DNA of 64,000 nucleotides from Haloarcula pelagica (GTDB lineage: Archaea; Halobacteriota; Halobacteria; Halobacteriales; Haloarculaceae), in NCBI RefSeq assembly GCF_030127105.1, contig NZ_CP126162.1, positions 248,001 through 312,000 on the forward strand, in the 5' to 3' direction. Position numbers and translations under genes: made by a program. This document shows, in pieces, positions 43,117 through 50,945 of the stretch. Numbering within the stretch: the first letter of the stretch is position 1; every line of letters begins with the position of its first letter. A model generated the notes under the pieces. The model saw only the letters and a list, made by a program, of their open reading frames with translations, was not told the origin of the DNA and made no database searches.

Positions 43117-43854
43117 ATGGTCGAGACCACCCTCCCCGGCGGCCCACGGCAGTATCTCAGGGTGTTCGAACACCACGTCTTAGAGCCTATCGCGGACGCA
43201 GAGGCGAGAATATCGCGGGAGCGCGAGGAACTCGCCGCCGAGCAGTCGGCCTTCGCGGAGTTCAGGACGGCGGTGGCGGACATCCAGCCGATCGCGGCGA
43301 CACCGGCGACCCTCCGGCGGTCCGTCGTCAGTGTCGACGATAGCCACGATCACGTCGAACGCCTGCGTGAGGCGTTCAGCTCGACGGTCATGAGCGTCCC
43401 CCACTACGAGGCAGTCTACGACGAGTCGCTGTCCGACCACATGCTGGCCGAACTCGGCGACCCCGCCGCGGCGGTCGTCGGCACGACCGCGACGGGAGTG
43501 ACGCCGGCCCAACGGTCGGCCCTGTTGTCGGCCGTCGACCGATCGATCGAGGACCGGGAACGCTACATCGACGTACTCGCGGAGGAAACGGAGTCGCTCG
43601 CGACGGCCCGGCAGGCGATCGAGGACATCGTCACCTCCCTCGACGACGTGATCATTCAGGACTGGTACCGCGAGGAGTTCGAATCCCGCCTCGACGAGAT
43701 CGTCCGGGACCGACAGGCCGTGGTCCACGGCCGTCTCTCGCCGTCACGGATCGACGGCCAGTCGCTGTGTACACACCTCTACGCCGACGAGCCCTGGACG
43801 TTCCCCGTGCTGACAGCGGTCGTCCGGCTGCACGACGCCGTCGTGGTCGACTGA
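43117..43854 (+). CDS. DUF7260-like haloarchaeal protein
   Basis: The 245-residue soluble, helix-rich protein has predicted coiled-coil stretches near 25-60 (ADAEARISREREELAAEQSA) and 150-190. The end carries the motif LCTHLYADEPWTFPVLTAVV. This layout is seen in a haloarchaeal family of unknown function (DUF7260), often with cysteine and histidine near the C-terminus. Its promoter region (43020-43116) is unusually AT-rich. No function can be assigned. Confidence 0.7.
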   Translation: MVETTLPGGPRQYLRVFEHHVLEPIADAEARISREREELAAEQSAFAEFRTAVADIQPIAATPATLRRSVVSVDDSHDHVERLREAFSSTVMSVPHYEAVYDESLSDHMLAELGDPAAAVVGTTATGVTPAQRSALLSAVDRSIEDRERYIDVLAEETESLATARQAIEDIVTSLDDVIIQDWYREEFESRLDEIVRDRQAVVHGRLSPSRIDGQSLCTHLYADEPWTFPVLTAVVRLHDAVVVD

Positions 43855-43884
43855 GTCGGTGTCGGTGGACGGCCAGGCGCCGAG

Positions 43885-44604
43885 TCAGTCCACCGAGAGG
43901 ACGAACGATAGGCTGTACATCCGGCCGACGGACTCGCTCCCGATCTCCTCGACTGTACGCGTCGCTCGCTCGTGTATCGCACGGAGGTGTGCCGACTCCT
44001 CGGCGGCCGCGAACGCCTCGATCACCCCGGCGTGTGCGTCGAGATGCGACCGCGTCCAGGGGACCGGATCGAGCAGCGTCCGCTCCCGTTCGAACGCCCA
44101 GCCGGTTCCCTCGAACCACCGACGCAGCGCCTGAGAGGGGTAAAAAGAGAGCGCCGGCCGTCCCGTGACCGCGCTCGCCGCCGCGTTCTCCAGGCCGAAC
44201 AGCTCCCCGACGGCCGCGTCGTCCGGCAGCGGCCCGTAGTCGTCGACGACGAGCCGACAGTCCCCGGTAGCGACGCGGGTCAGTTCCGTCACGACTCTGT
44301 CGAGATCGGTTGGCGGGAGGACGTTACAGAGTCCGTGGGCCGTGATCAGTTCCACCGATCCGTCCGCTATCGGGAGCGATCTGAGGTCGCTGTGGAGCAC
44401 CCGGAGTCTGTCGTGACCACGCTCGATCCGTCGCCGGACGGTCCGGGCGTGCGCTCGGTCGTTCGTCACCGCGTAGACCGTCGCCGCGCCGGCGTCGAGG
44501 AGGCCGGCCGTCGTGTTGCCGACGCCAGCGCCGGCTTCCAGACACACCCGTCCGTCGACGGGTACGTCCGAAAGCGCCGCCCGCACCGTCTCGGGAACGT
44601 CCAT
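43885..44604 (-). CDS. SAM-dependent methyltransferase-like protein
   Basis: The 239-residue protein shows the SAM motif VCLEAGAGVGNTTAGLL with Glu before AGAG, the acidic loop TVYAVTND and a post-motif VELITAHGLCNVLPP. The C-terminal half is helical and could be a substrate cap. It ends one base before the start of the convergently read strand and follows the aldo/keto reductase gene closely (ATG at 44604, stop at 44606), so the two form an operon. Confidence 0.78.
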   Translation of the reverse strand: MDVPETVRAALSDVPVDGRVCLEAGAGVGNTTAGLLDAGAATVYAVTNDRAHARTVRRRIERGHDRLRVLHSDLRSLPIADGSVELITAHGLCNVLPPTDLDRVVTELTRVATGDCRLVVDDYGPLPDDAAVGELFGLENAAASAVTGRPALSFYPSQALRRWFEGTGWAFERERTLLDPVPWTRSHLDAHAGVIEAFAAAEESAHLRAIHERATRTVEEIGSESVGRMYSLSFVLSVD

Positions 44605-44605
44605 C

Positions 44606-45490
44606 TCAGTGGTGGAGCTGTTCGGGAACTGGACTCTCGTCGTGGCGGAGCCGTTCGACGAGCGAGCGCTGGGCCGCCTCGTCCATGCCGTCGTACTGGC
44701 TGGCCGCGTGGAGCACCATCGCGACCAGTTTCGGGTCGCCGGGGCTGACGACCGTGTCGATCCCGCGCGAGGCGGCGAAGTCGAACCGCTCGCTGATCTC
44801 GTCTGGGGAGTCGACCGGTTCGTACCAGTTCGCGTACGGGCGGTCCGCCTCCGGGAGTTCGTCGGTCGAGGGCCACCGACCCTTGGCGAAGGCCTTGATC
44901 CCGAGCGTGCCGATGCCGGCGTCCTCGGCCGCCTCGAAGACGCCCTCGTAGTCGTGTTCGGCGTCGCCCTTGCCGACGACGACGGGGTTCAGCGGGAACA
45001 TCAGCGTCTCCAGATCGTCGATTCGGTCGATCGCGTCCTGGATCAGCCCGGGGTTGCCGTGGCTCGTGAGGCCGATGTGGCCGATCTGTCCCGCCTCCTG
45101 GGCCTCACGGAACGCCCGCAGTGCGCCGTCGTCGGCCGTGATCTCGTCCAGTTCGTCCTCGTACTCCAGGCCGTGAACCTGATACAGGTCGATACGGTCG
45201 ACGCCGAGTCGGTCCAGCGACCGCTCCAGTTTCCGTTTCGCTCCCTCGTATCCCCGTTCCTGGGTCTTACACCCCAGGAAGATCTCCTCGCGGTGCTGGC
45301 GAAGCTTCGGCCCGAGTTTCAGCTCCGCGTCGCCGTAGGTCGGCGCCACGTCGAAGTGGTTGACGCCGTGGTCCAACACCAGTTCGACCAGGTGATCGGC
45401 ACCCTCCTGTTCCAGCCAGTTGAGTGCGATCGCACCGAAGGTCATGACACTGCTCTCGTGTCCGGTGTCGCCGAGCGGTCGCGTCTCCAT
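44606..45490 (-). CDS. Aldo/keto reductase
   Basis: The 294-residue TIM-barrel protein has the NADPH-dependent AKR pattern: VNHFDVAPTYGDAELKLG near residue 40 with the catalytic Asp and Tyr, Lys in GCKTQE, His in YQVHGLEY and a C-terminal PGDPKLVAMVLHA. It resembles haloarchaeal AKR11/12-type oxidoreductases of unknown substrate. The stop is one base from the downstream methyltransferase start. Confidence 0.88.
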   Translation of the reverse strand: METRPLGDTGHESSVMTFGAIALNWLEQEGADHLVELVLDHGVNHFDVAPTYGDAELKLGPKLRQHREEIFLGCKTQERGYEGAKRKLERSLDRLGVDRIDLYQVHGLEYEDELDEITADDGALRAFREAQEAGQIGHIGLTSHGNPGLIQDAIDRIDDLETLMFPLNPVVVGKGDAEHDYEGVFEAAEDAGIGTLGIKAFAKGRWPSTDELPEADRPYANWYEPVDSPDEISERFDFAASRGIDTVVSPGDPKLVAMVLHAASQYDGMDEAAQRSLVERLRHDESPVPEQLHH

Positions 45491-45678
45491 ACCGGACCGT
45501 ACGGCCCGGTGAACATAACAGTTGGTCGCCGGGCCGCCGCTGTGAGCGCTTCGGTCGCCGGCCGAGCACTGAGTCGATCGGTCACCGAGCCGTCAGTTCC
45601 GGTAACCGCCGCCGAAGGGATCCGATACCGGCGGTAACTCGGTCGTAACAATACCATCCGCGTCCGACGACCGAGTAG

Positions 45679-45748
45679 GCGCTGGTGGTGTAGCGTAACA
45701 CACAGTCCCTCCAGGGCTGTACCGCAGGTTCGAACCCTGCCCAGCGCA
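45679..45748 (+). tRNA. tRNA-Gly (UCC anticodon by folding)
   Basis: The 70-base sequence folds as a tRNA. The 7-bp acceptor stem pairs GCGCTGG with CCAGCGC before discriminator A. A GTGT/ACAC D stem, a CAGTC/GGCTG anticodon stem with loop CCTCCAG, a 4-base variable loop and a GCAGG/CCTGC T stem with loop TTCGAAC complete it. The GCG...GGTGGTGTAG start is characteristic of haloarchaeal tRNA-Gly. In this fold the base before the anticodon (position 33) is C instead of the usual U, and the D loop is short. CCA is not encoded. Confidence 0.85.
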
Positions 45749-45794
45749 TCCACGTCGGCCGGCTCGGCCATCAGCCGTGAGAGGATGTTAGAAT

Positions 45795-45823
45795 TACCGT
45801 GTAGTTTTACGGTATAGCTATAC
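45795..45823. repeat. Two overlapping palindromes in the tRNA-HxlR spacer
   Basis: TACCGT (45795-45800) and ACGGTA (45809-45814) form an inverted repeat. The perfect 12-bp palindrome GTATAGCTATAC (45812-45823) overlaps its right arm. The stretch is markedly AT-rich for this genome. It lies past the 3' end of the HxlR-type gene and downstream of the tRNA, so its target gene is unclear. A regulator-binding site or a terminator-like structure are both possible. Confidence 0.45.
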
Positions 45824-45877
45824 TTAGACAGGACCAGTCGGTCTCGACGTGGTATCGGCCCCGACCGAACGAGTTCG

Positions 45878-46261
45878 TCACGGCTCGTGGATCCGACCGG
45901 AGGCGTCGTCCGGGACCGACCTGCCCCACCGCGTCGCCCAGTCGCTCAGGCGGTCGAGAACCGGCACGAGTTCCTCGCCTTTCTGTGAGAGACTGTAGTA
46001 GACGGCGACCGGCGCGGCCGCCTCCATCCGCCGCTCGACGATATCGGCGTCGACGAGCGCGTCGAGGGCGTCCGAGAGGGTCTTCGACCGAGCGTCGGTC
46101 GCCCGCTTGAGGTCGTTGAACCGCTGTTCGCCGTCCCCGAGCGCGTAGAGGACGTTCAATCGCCAGGGCGTCCCGATCTCCTCGATGGTCGTGACCACGG
46201 GACAGGCACGGGCGTTGTGGGCCTCGATCGAGGCCTGCCGCCGGTCGCTCTCTGCCGTCAC
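45878..46261 (-). CDS. HxlR-family winged-helix regulator
   Basis: The 127-residue protein matches the HxlR family: the N-terminal Cys in ARACPVVTTIEEIGTPWRLN, FNDLKRATDARSKTLSDAL as the recognition helix and AVYYSLSQKGEELVPVL as the wing and dimer helix. The single Cys near residue 20 is the redox-sensitive position in several family members. The frameshifted DoxX gene lies about 375 bases upstream and is a typical HxlR/DoxX neighbour. Confidence 0.87.
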   Translation of the reverse strand: MTAESDRRQASIEAHNARACPVVTTIEEIGTPWRLNVLYALGDGEQRFNDLKRATDARSKTLSDALDALVDADIVERRMEAAAPVAVYYSLSQKGEELVPVLDRLSDWATRWGRSVPDDASGRIHEP

Positions 46262-46637
46262 GCCCAGTTCACCCCCGCGCGGAGCGACACCACACGACCG
46301 ACGGTGGGAAGCGCCGTGTCGCAGTGTGAGCGGGTCGGTGCACTGTGCCGTCGATCGCCGGGTCGGAACATACAGCTATCGACGGCCGAAAACCACCTAA
46401 AGGCTCTGTGAAGCGTATTTCGCCCAGTGCTCGGTCACTCGCCGCTGGATGTCGATGGTCGCCGGCAGAGACGACAGACCCCGCCCTCCCGGGGCCAACC
46501 GTGACGGACCGAGAGAGAACCCGACCGCGACGCCGCGAGGGGCCTGTGAAATCCAGTTCACCGAGTCCCAGGGTCGGTGGGGCAGCAGCGGGGCTCCGAC
46601 GGCCAGGTCGTCGCACGCGTCCGGGAGGTGACAGCCC
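46262..46637. other. Non-coding spacer between the HxlR and DoxX genes
   Basis: About 375 bases. Frames across it are Arg/Pro-rich and unlike any family. The stretch must hold the HxlR promoter near its left end. I see no repeats or RNA-like structure. Confidence 0.4.
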
Positions 46638-47145
46638 TCAGAGCCCGATCCCGACGGCGACGGGCCACGTGGTCTGTGAGAGCGCCATGAACACCATCGC
46701 GCCACCGAGGAGACCGACGTTCTTCAGGAAGTGGATCTGCTCGTTCTGTCGGTCCTGTCCCTCCATCGTCCAGAAGTCGTGCATCGCTGCGGTGATCGGC
46801 GTCAACACGGCGACGATCGTCACCGACCCGATGGCCGGGTAGACGCCGGCACCCACCGAGGCGGACCCGGCCAGCAGGAGGAGACTCCCGACCGGAACGG
46901 TGACCCCGGCGACGGGAACCCCCCTTGCTTCGGGCGTAGCCGACGGCGTTTTGTCGGTCCAGCAAGTTCCCCAGTGCCAGGTATCCGACGACGACTGCGA
47001 ACAGGGCTCTGCCGAACAGGAACGCCCAGCCGGCGAGTGCCGAGTCGAACACCGTTACCAGGCCCCCCCGGACGGCGAGCTGTCGATGTGGCGCGGTCGA
47101 GCGGATCGATACGGTCCGTACGTGTCTGCGATCGGTCGCTGACAT
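46638..47145 (-). pseudogene. DoxX-family membrane protein gene with a one-base frameshift
   Basis: The first half (LAGWAFLFGRALFAVVVGYL, then NLLDRQNAVGYARSKG) and the second half (GVYPAIGSVTIVAV, then MHDFWTMEGQDRQNEQIHFL) are the two parts of a DoxX protein in different frames. The break lies in the run of six C at 46919-46924. Five C would join ...YARSKG to VPVAGVTVPVGSLLLLAG in frame. A GATATATCC box about 32 bp before the ATG at 47145 is intact. This is a recent inactivation or a homopolymer error. DoxX proteins act in thiol and redox homeostasis. Confidence 0.72.
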
Positions 47146-47416
47146 CACGACTGGTCCGTCGCCGACCGACGGGATATATCTCAGGCAACGTAAACAAAAG
47201 CAGGTTCGGTGCCCGAAATCGGGACGCCGCGGTGACAGCACGCGGCTCAGTCGAGTTCCTGTTCGGCTCTGTGGGCCTCGCTACCGGCTGGCCGCCGGAA
47301 CGGGAATCGTTCGAGATGGATCGTCGAGAGTGGGAGAAACACTGTTTATTTTATGTTCACGTGCCGTCGGCTTCGTGGATCGGCGCCCAGTCCCGGCGGG
47401 GCGACGGGTACCACGC

Positions 47417-48256
47417 TCAGCCGGTACTCTCGGCAGGGACGCGCCAGAAGACGCCGGTTCCGCGCTGCTCACGGACGAGCGTGTCGCGGTCCGCCAGCGA
47501 CTTGAGGGTCTGTGTCGCCTTGCCGTGAGAGAGGGCACACACCGTCGCGACCTCCTGTGTCGCGACCGGCCCGTACTCCCGCACGAACTGCTCGACAGCA
47601 GGGGGCGACGTTCGTTCCAGGGAGGGTGCGACTGTCTCCAGCGTGTCAGCTAGCTCCTCGAACGACCGGAATCCCGCCAGTGTCCGTGTTCCCTCCGGGC
47701 CGGTGAGCCGGTACGTCGGGAAGGAACCGATGCGGGCCTCCCGGGTCCGCGCGAGGTCCTCTTCGAACGCCTCACGCGCAGTCCCGTCGTCTATCGCCGC
47801 CCGAAAGGCCCCGATATCCAGCCCGAGATCGGCGGCTATCTCGCGCTGTATCGCCGGCCGGTTCACGTTCCGGACCTCCGTGGCGTAGGCCTCGCGGACG
47901 CGACGGAGATATCGGTGGCCGGCCTCCCACCCCTGCTGTCGGGCGGCGGCGACGGCGACACTCGCCGGGTAGGTCGACTGTGCCGGATCGACTTCGAATA
48001 TCTCCGTGTCGACGGGCATCCCGTGACGTTCTGCGGCCGCCAGCCAGTGTGGACCCACGTCCTCGGGATCGGAGATGTCGTTGGCCGCGTCGTAGAACGT
48101 CTCGAAGTCCTCGATCAACCCGCCCAGCACGAAGCGGTGGGTCAACCGATCGCCGTACGCCGTCTGGAGGCGGCGCCTGATCGGCTCCGCACCCCAACAC
48201 CAGGTGCACATCGGGTCGGTAAACTGTGTGATCGTCGGGCTGTCGGAAGCGGTCAT
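47417..48256 (-). CDS. DsbA/FrnE-like thioredoxin-fold protein with a C-terminal winged helix
   Basis: The 279-residue protein begins with a DsbA-family fold carrying DPMCTWCWGAEP (redox CxxC near residue 17) and the family segments NRPAIQREIAADLGLD and GSFPTYRL. No signal peptide is present, so it is cytoplasmic. The last 65 residues (VEQFVREYGPVATQEVATV, then LSHGKATQTLKSLADRDTLV) form a winged-helix-like domain. FrnE-type proteins act as disulfide isomerases in oxidative stress. A fused DNA-binding-like domain suggests redox-linked regulation, which is inferred. Confidence 0.78.
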   Translation of the reverse strand: MTASDSPTITQFTDPMCTWCWGAEPIRRRLQTAYGDRLTHRFVLGGLIEDFETFYDAANDISDPEDVGPHWLAAAERHGMPVDTEIFEVDPAQSTYPASVAVAAARQQGWEAGHRYLRRVREAYATEVRNVNRPAIQREIAADLGLDIGAFRAAIDDGTAREAFEEDLARTREARIGSFPTYRLTGPEGTRTLAGFRSFEELADTLETVAPSLERTSPPAVEQFVREYGPVATQEVATVCALSHGKATQTLKSLADRDTLVREQRGTGVFWRVPAESTG

Positions 48257-48452
48257 ACGTCGAGATCGATGTGTCCCCGGGGGAAGTAGCTCAGGCAGCG
48301 TCCGTGAAAGGAGGGATGGCGCGGTCGAGTAGGTTACGATTGGAAACTGCATCCGGGATTCCGTCGGAACACCGACCTCCCCCGCTGTGGCCTGGTGAGC
48401 CGGAACCACGCGCAGGCAGGGTTTTAGGTGCACTCCAGTCGGAGACGAGCGT

Positions 48453-48740
48453 ATGGCACCAGTTCGCAGACTCGTCCTCGATGTGCTCAAACCGCACGAC
48501 CCGGAACTGCTCGACTTCACACAGCAACTCGCCGGTGTCGGCGGCGTCGAAGGCGTCAACGCGACGCTCATCGAACACGACCAGGAAGTACAGAACGTCA
48601 AGCTGACATTTGAGGGGGCGTCGCTGTCGCTCGACGAGATCCAGGAGACTGTCGAGGCAATCGGTGCGACCGTCCACTCTGTCGATCAGGTCGCACTCGG
48701 CGAGTACCTCGTCGAGAACCGGCCAACGCCCCAGGACTGA
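48453..48740 (+). CDS. DUF211 family protein
   Basis: The 95-residue protein matches DUF211: VRRLVLDVLKPHDPELLDFT at the N-terminus, GVEGVNATLIEHDQEVQNVK and a C-terminal EIQETVEAIGATVHSVDQV. It has a ferredoxin-like fold of unknown function. It precedes the VIT-type gene by five bases, a pairing common in haloarchaea, which suggests a role connected with metal transport. Confidence 0.88.
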   Translation: MAPVRRLVLDVLKPHDPELLDFTQQLAGVGGVEGVNATLIEHDQEVQNVKLTFEGASLSLDEIQETVEAIGATVHSVDQVALGEYLVENRPTPQD

Positions 48741-48745
48741 GACGC

Positions 48746-49327
48746 GTGCCCTCACTCGTTTCCAGGCTCTGGACCCTGTTGGGGAGAGAGGAGATCCGAT
48801 CGATCTCCAGACGGTATTTCATCTCGAACGGGTTCGACGGCACGCTGACGAGTATCGGGATCGTCGTCGGTGCGGTCCTCTCGGGCGTCCCCGACGGGGC
48901 GACGGTCATCCAGATCGGCCTCGGTGCGGCCGTCGGTCTGGGAACCTCGGCGGTCTGGAGCGTCTGGGAGATCGAGCGTGCGGAGACGAAAGCGGACATC
49001 CTCCGGATGGAACGGGCCATGCTGGTCGATCTGGACGATACACAGATCCAGCGTCAGCACCGCGGCGCGCGACTGCTCCACGCGGTGATGAGCGGCCTGG
49101 GCCCGATCATCGGAATCGTCGTCCCGCTCGCCCCGTTCGTCGTCGAGGGGACGGTGTTTACGATGGCTGAGGCGGCCGTCGCCGCGGTCGCGCTGGGAAT
49201 CTGCGTGCTGGCGTCGTTCGGTGCCTACATGGGGTCGATCTCCGGACAGCGGTGGTACGTCGCCGCGATCAGGATGGGGCTCGCGGGGCTCGTGGTCGCG
49301 CTCGTCAATCTGGTGTTGCCCGGATAG
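48746..49327 (+). CDS. VIT1/CCC1-family metal transporter-like membrane protein
   Basis: The 193-residue protein starts at GTG and has five hydrophobic segments. The N-terminal YFISNGFDGTLTSIGIVVGA corresponds to the conserved first helix (DG-LT-LG) of the vacuolar iron transporter family, and ISGQRWYVAAIRMGLAGLVVA to the last helix. It likely moves Fe2+ or Mn2+ out of the cytoplasm. It is coupled to the DUF211 gene. Confidence 0.82.
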   Translation: MPSLVSRLWTLLGREEIRSISRRYFISNGFDGTLTSIGIVVGAVLSGVPDGATVIQIGLGAAVGLGTSAVWSVWEIERAETKADILRMERAMLVDLDDTQIQRQHRGARLLHAVMSGLGPIIGIVVPLAPFVVEGTVFTMAEAAVAAVALGICVLASFGAYMGSISGQRWYVAAIRMGLAGLVVALVNLVLPG

Positions 49328-49353
49328 ACGGCCAGCGGCGGCCTGTCTCCGGA

Positions 49354-49803
49354 TCAGATCTCACCGCCGGTCTCTCGCCGGCCGGTCTGTGCCGTCGGAA
49401 CGAGGCGGCAGAACTCGAAATCGACGACACGCAACGGCGTGTCGAAGACATCGACGAGCGGGATATCGACCCGTTCGAGCCCGGCGAGGGAGTCAAGCGC
49501 GGTCGCTTCCGCCGCCGTCGATTCGAGCTCCCCGCGCGCGATGACGCTCCACCACCCGTCGTCGGACTCGCCGTGAACCACGAAGGTAACGGCCCGATCG
49601 AGCAGCGACGCCTTCTCGCTGTCGGGGCCGACGGCCAACCGGAAGTAGAACACCCGCTCGTCCGGATCGTACCCGTACGAGACGGGGACCGAGTGGGGCG
49701 CGTCGGCCGCCGGGCCCGAGAACGAGAGCACCCCGGTCCCGCCGGTCCCCAGGTGTTCGTCCTGTGTCGCCGGGTCCATCTCGATCGATTTCGTGTCGCC
49801 CAT
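49354..49803 (-). CDS. Pyridoxamine 5'-phosphate oxidase-like FMN-binding protein
   Basis: The 149-residue split-barrel protein has HLGTGGTGVLSFSG, HSVPVSYGYDPDERVFYFRL and VVHGESDDGWWSVIARGELE, as in haloarchaeal pyridoxamine-oxidase-like proteins that bind FMN or F420-type flavins. The ATG at 49803 directly follows MGDTK and is preferred over frames continuing upstream. It is convergent with the VIT gene. Confidence 0.82.
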   Translation of the reverse strand: MGDTKSIEMDPATQDEHLGTGGTGVLSFSGPAADAPHSVPVSYGYDPDERVFYFRLAVGPDSEKASLLDRAVTFVVHGESDDGWWSVIARGELESTAAEATALDSLAGLERVDIPLVDVFDTPLRVVDFEFCRLVPTAQTGRRETGGEI

Positions 49804-50013
49804 ATGACTCGATACGACGGCGGTGCCTATAAACCCGTCTCCGACTCCGGGAGCCTGTGACGAGGGGTGATCGAGTCGAGGGATGGCTGGAGAGATGTAT
49901 CGCGGACGGTGGGACGTGCCAGTCAATCGTCACGCGAACCCTTATGAGCGGTCCCGGCGAAGCGTCGGTCAGAACACGGGCGGGAGTGTTCACCCCGCCA
50001 CTGAGGCTCAGTC

Positions 50014-50907
50014 ATGTACGATACGATCCTCGTTCCGACAGACGGTAGCGACCACGCGCTCCGTGCGGCGGCACACGCGCTCGCACTGGGGAACGCCTTC
50101 GACGCGACCGTCCACGTCCTCGCGGTCGTCGACGTGGACGCCGCGGCCGGGCCGATCAACGCCGGTGGGGTCTCCGAGGAGTACGTCGACCGGTTGCGCG
50201 ACGGCGGGCGCGAATCGATCGACGCGGTCGAGGCCCTCGCTGACGGCGACTCGGTGCAGGGACACGTCGTCGAGGGACGGCCCTCGAAGGCGATTCTGGA
50301 GTTCGTCGAGAGCCACGATGTCGACCTCGTGAGCATGGGGACCCACGGCCGGACCGGCGTCCGCCGCTTCGTCGCCGGGAGCGTCACGGAGGACGTGTTA
50401 CGGCAGTCGCCGGTCCCCGTCCTCACCACCAGAGCGAGCGAGGACGACGCACCCGTCACCGGCTACGACGACATCCTCCTCCCGACCGACGGGAGCGAGC
50501 GAGCAGGGGTCGCCGTCGATCACTGCATCGCCCTGGCGACTGCCTTCGATGCGACCGTCCACGTCCTCACCGTCGTCGACCTCGGCGCCGTCTCGGGCGG
50601 CCCGGACCAGTCGGCACCGGTCGAACTGCTGGAGACGCTGCGCGAGAACGGCCAGCGGACCGTCGAGTCGACCGCCGACCGTATCCAGGATGCCGGGTGT
50701 CCTGTCGAAACCGAGGTCCGGGAGGGATACCCCGCGCGTGACATCCTCGACTACGCCGCCGCCAACGGGATCGATCTGCTGACGATGAGTACCGCCGGCC
50801 AGACCGGACTCAGCCGGTTCCTCCTCGGGAGCACGACAGAACGGGTGGTCAGACACGCGTCGATGCCCGTGTTCGCGATCAACGCGCGGTCCTCGGGGGC
50901 AGAGTAG
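50014..50907 (+). CDS. Double-domain universal stress protein
   Basis: The 297-residue protein is two UspA domains in tandem. Each has an N-terminal strand (ILVPTDGSDHAL and ILLPTDGSERAG) and the ATP-binding GxxGxxG(S/T) loop (GTHGRTGVRRFVAGSVTE and STAGQTGLSRFLLGSTTE). Such proteins bind ATP and accumulate under stress. It lies beside a P-type ATPase gene that has another Usp gene on its far side. Confidence 0.93.
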   Translation: MYDTILVPTDGSDHALRAAAHALALGNAFDATVHVLAVVDVDAAAGPINAGGVSEEYVDRLRDGGRESIDAVEALADGDSVQGHVVEGRPSKAILEFVESHDVDLVSMGTHGRTGVRRFVAGSVTEDVLRQSPVPVLTTRASEDDAPVTGYDDILLPTDGSERAGVAVDHCIALATAFDATVHVLTVVDLGAVSGGPDQSAPVELLETLRENGQRTVESTADRIQDAGCPVETEVREGYPARDILDYAAANGIDLLTMSTAGQTGLSRFLLGSTTERVVRHASMPVFAINARSSGAE

Positions 50908-50945
50908 GGAGCACGCGGTCGAGTATCACGCTCGACCCGTGATCG

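Noticed and set aside
45679-45748. tRNA as an integration attachment site
   Set aside because: I find no direct repeat of the tRNA 3' end elsewhere in the window and no integrase gene.
46269-46637. Small frames between the HxlR and DoxX genes
   Set aside because: Arg/Pro/Gly-rich, no start context and no domain; treated as spacer.
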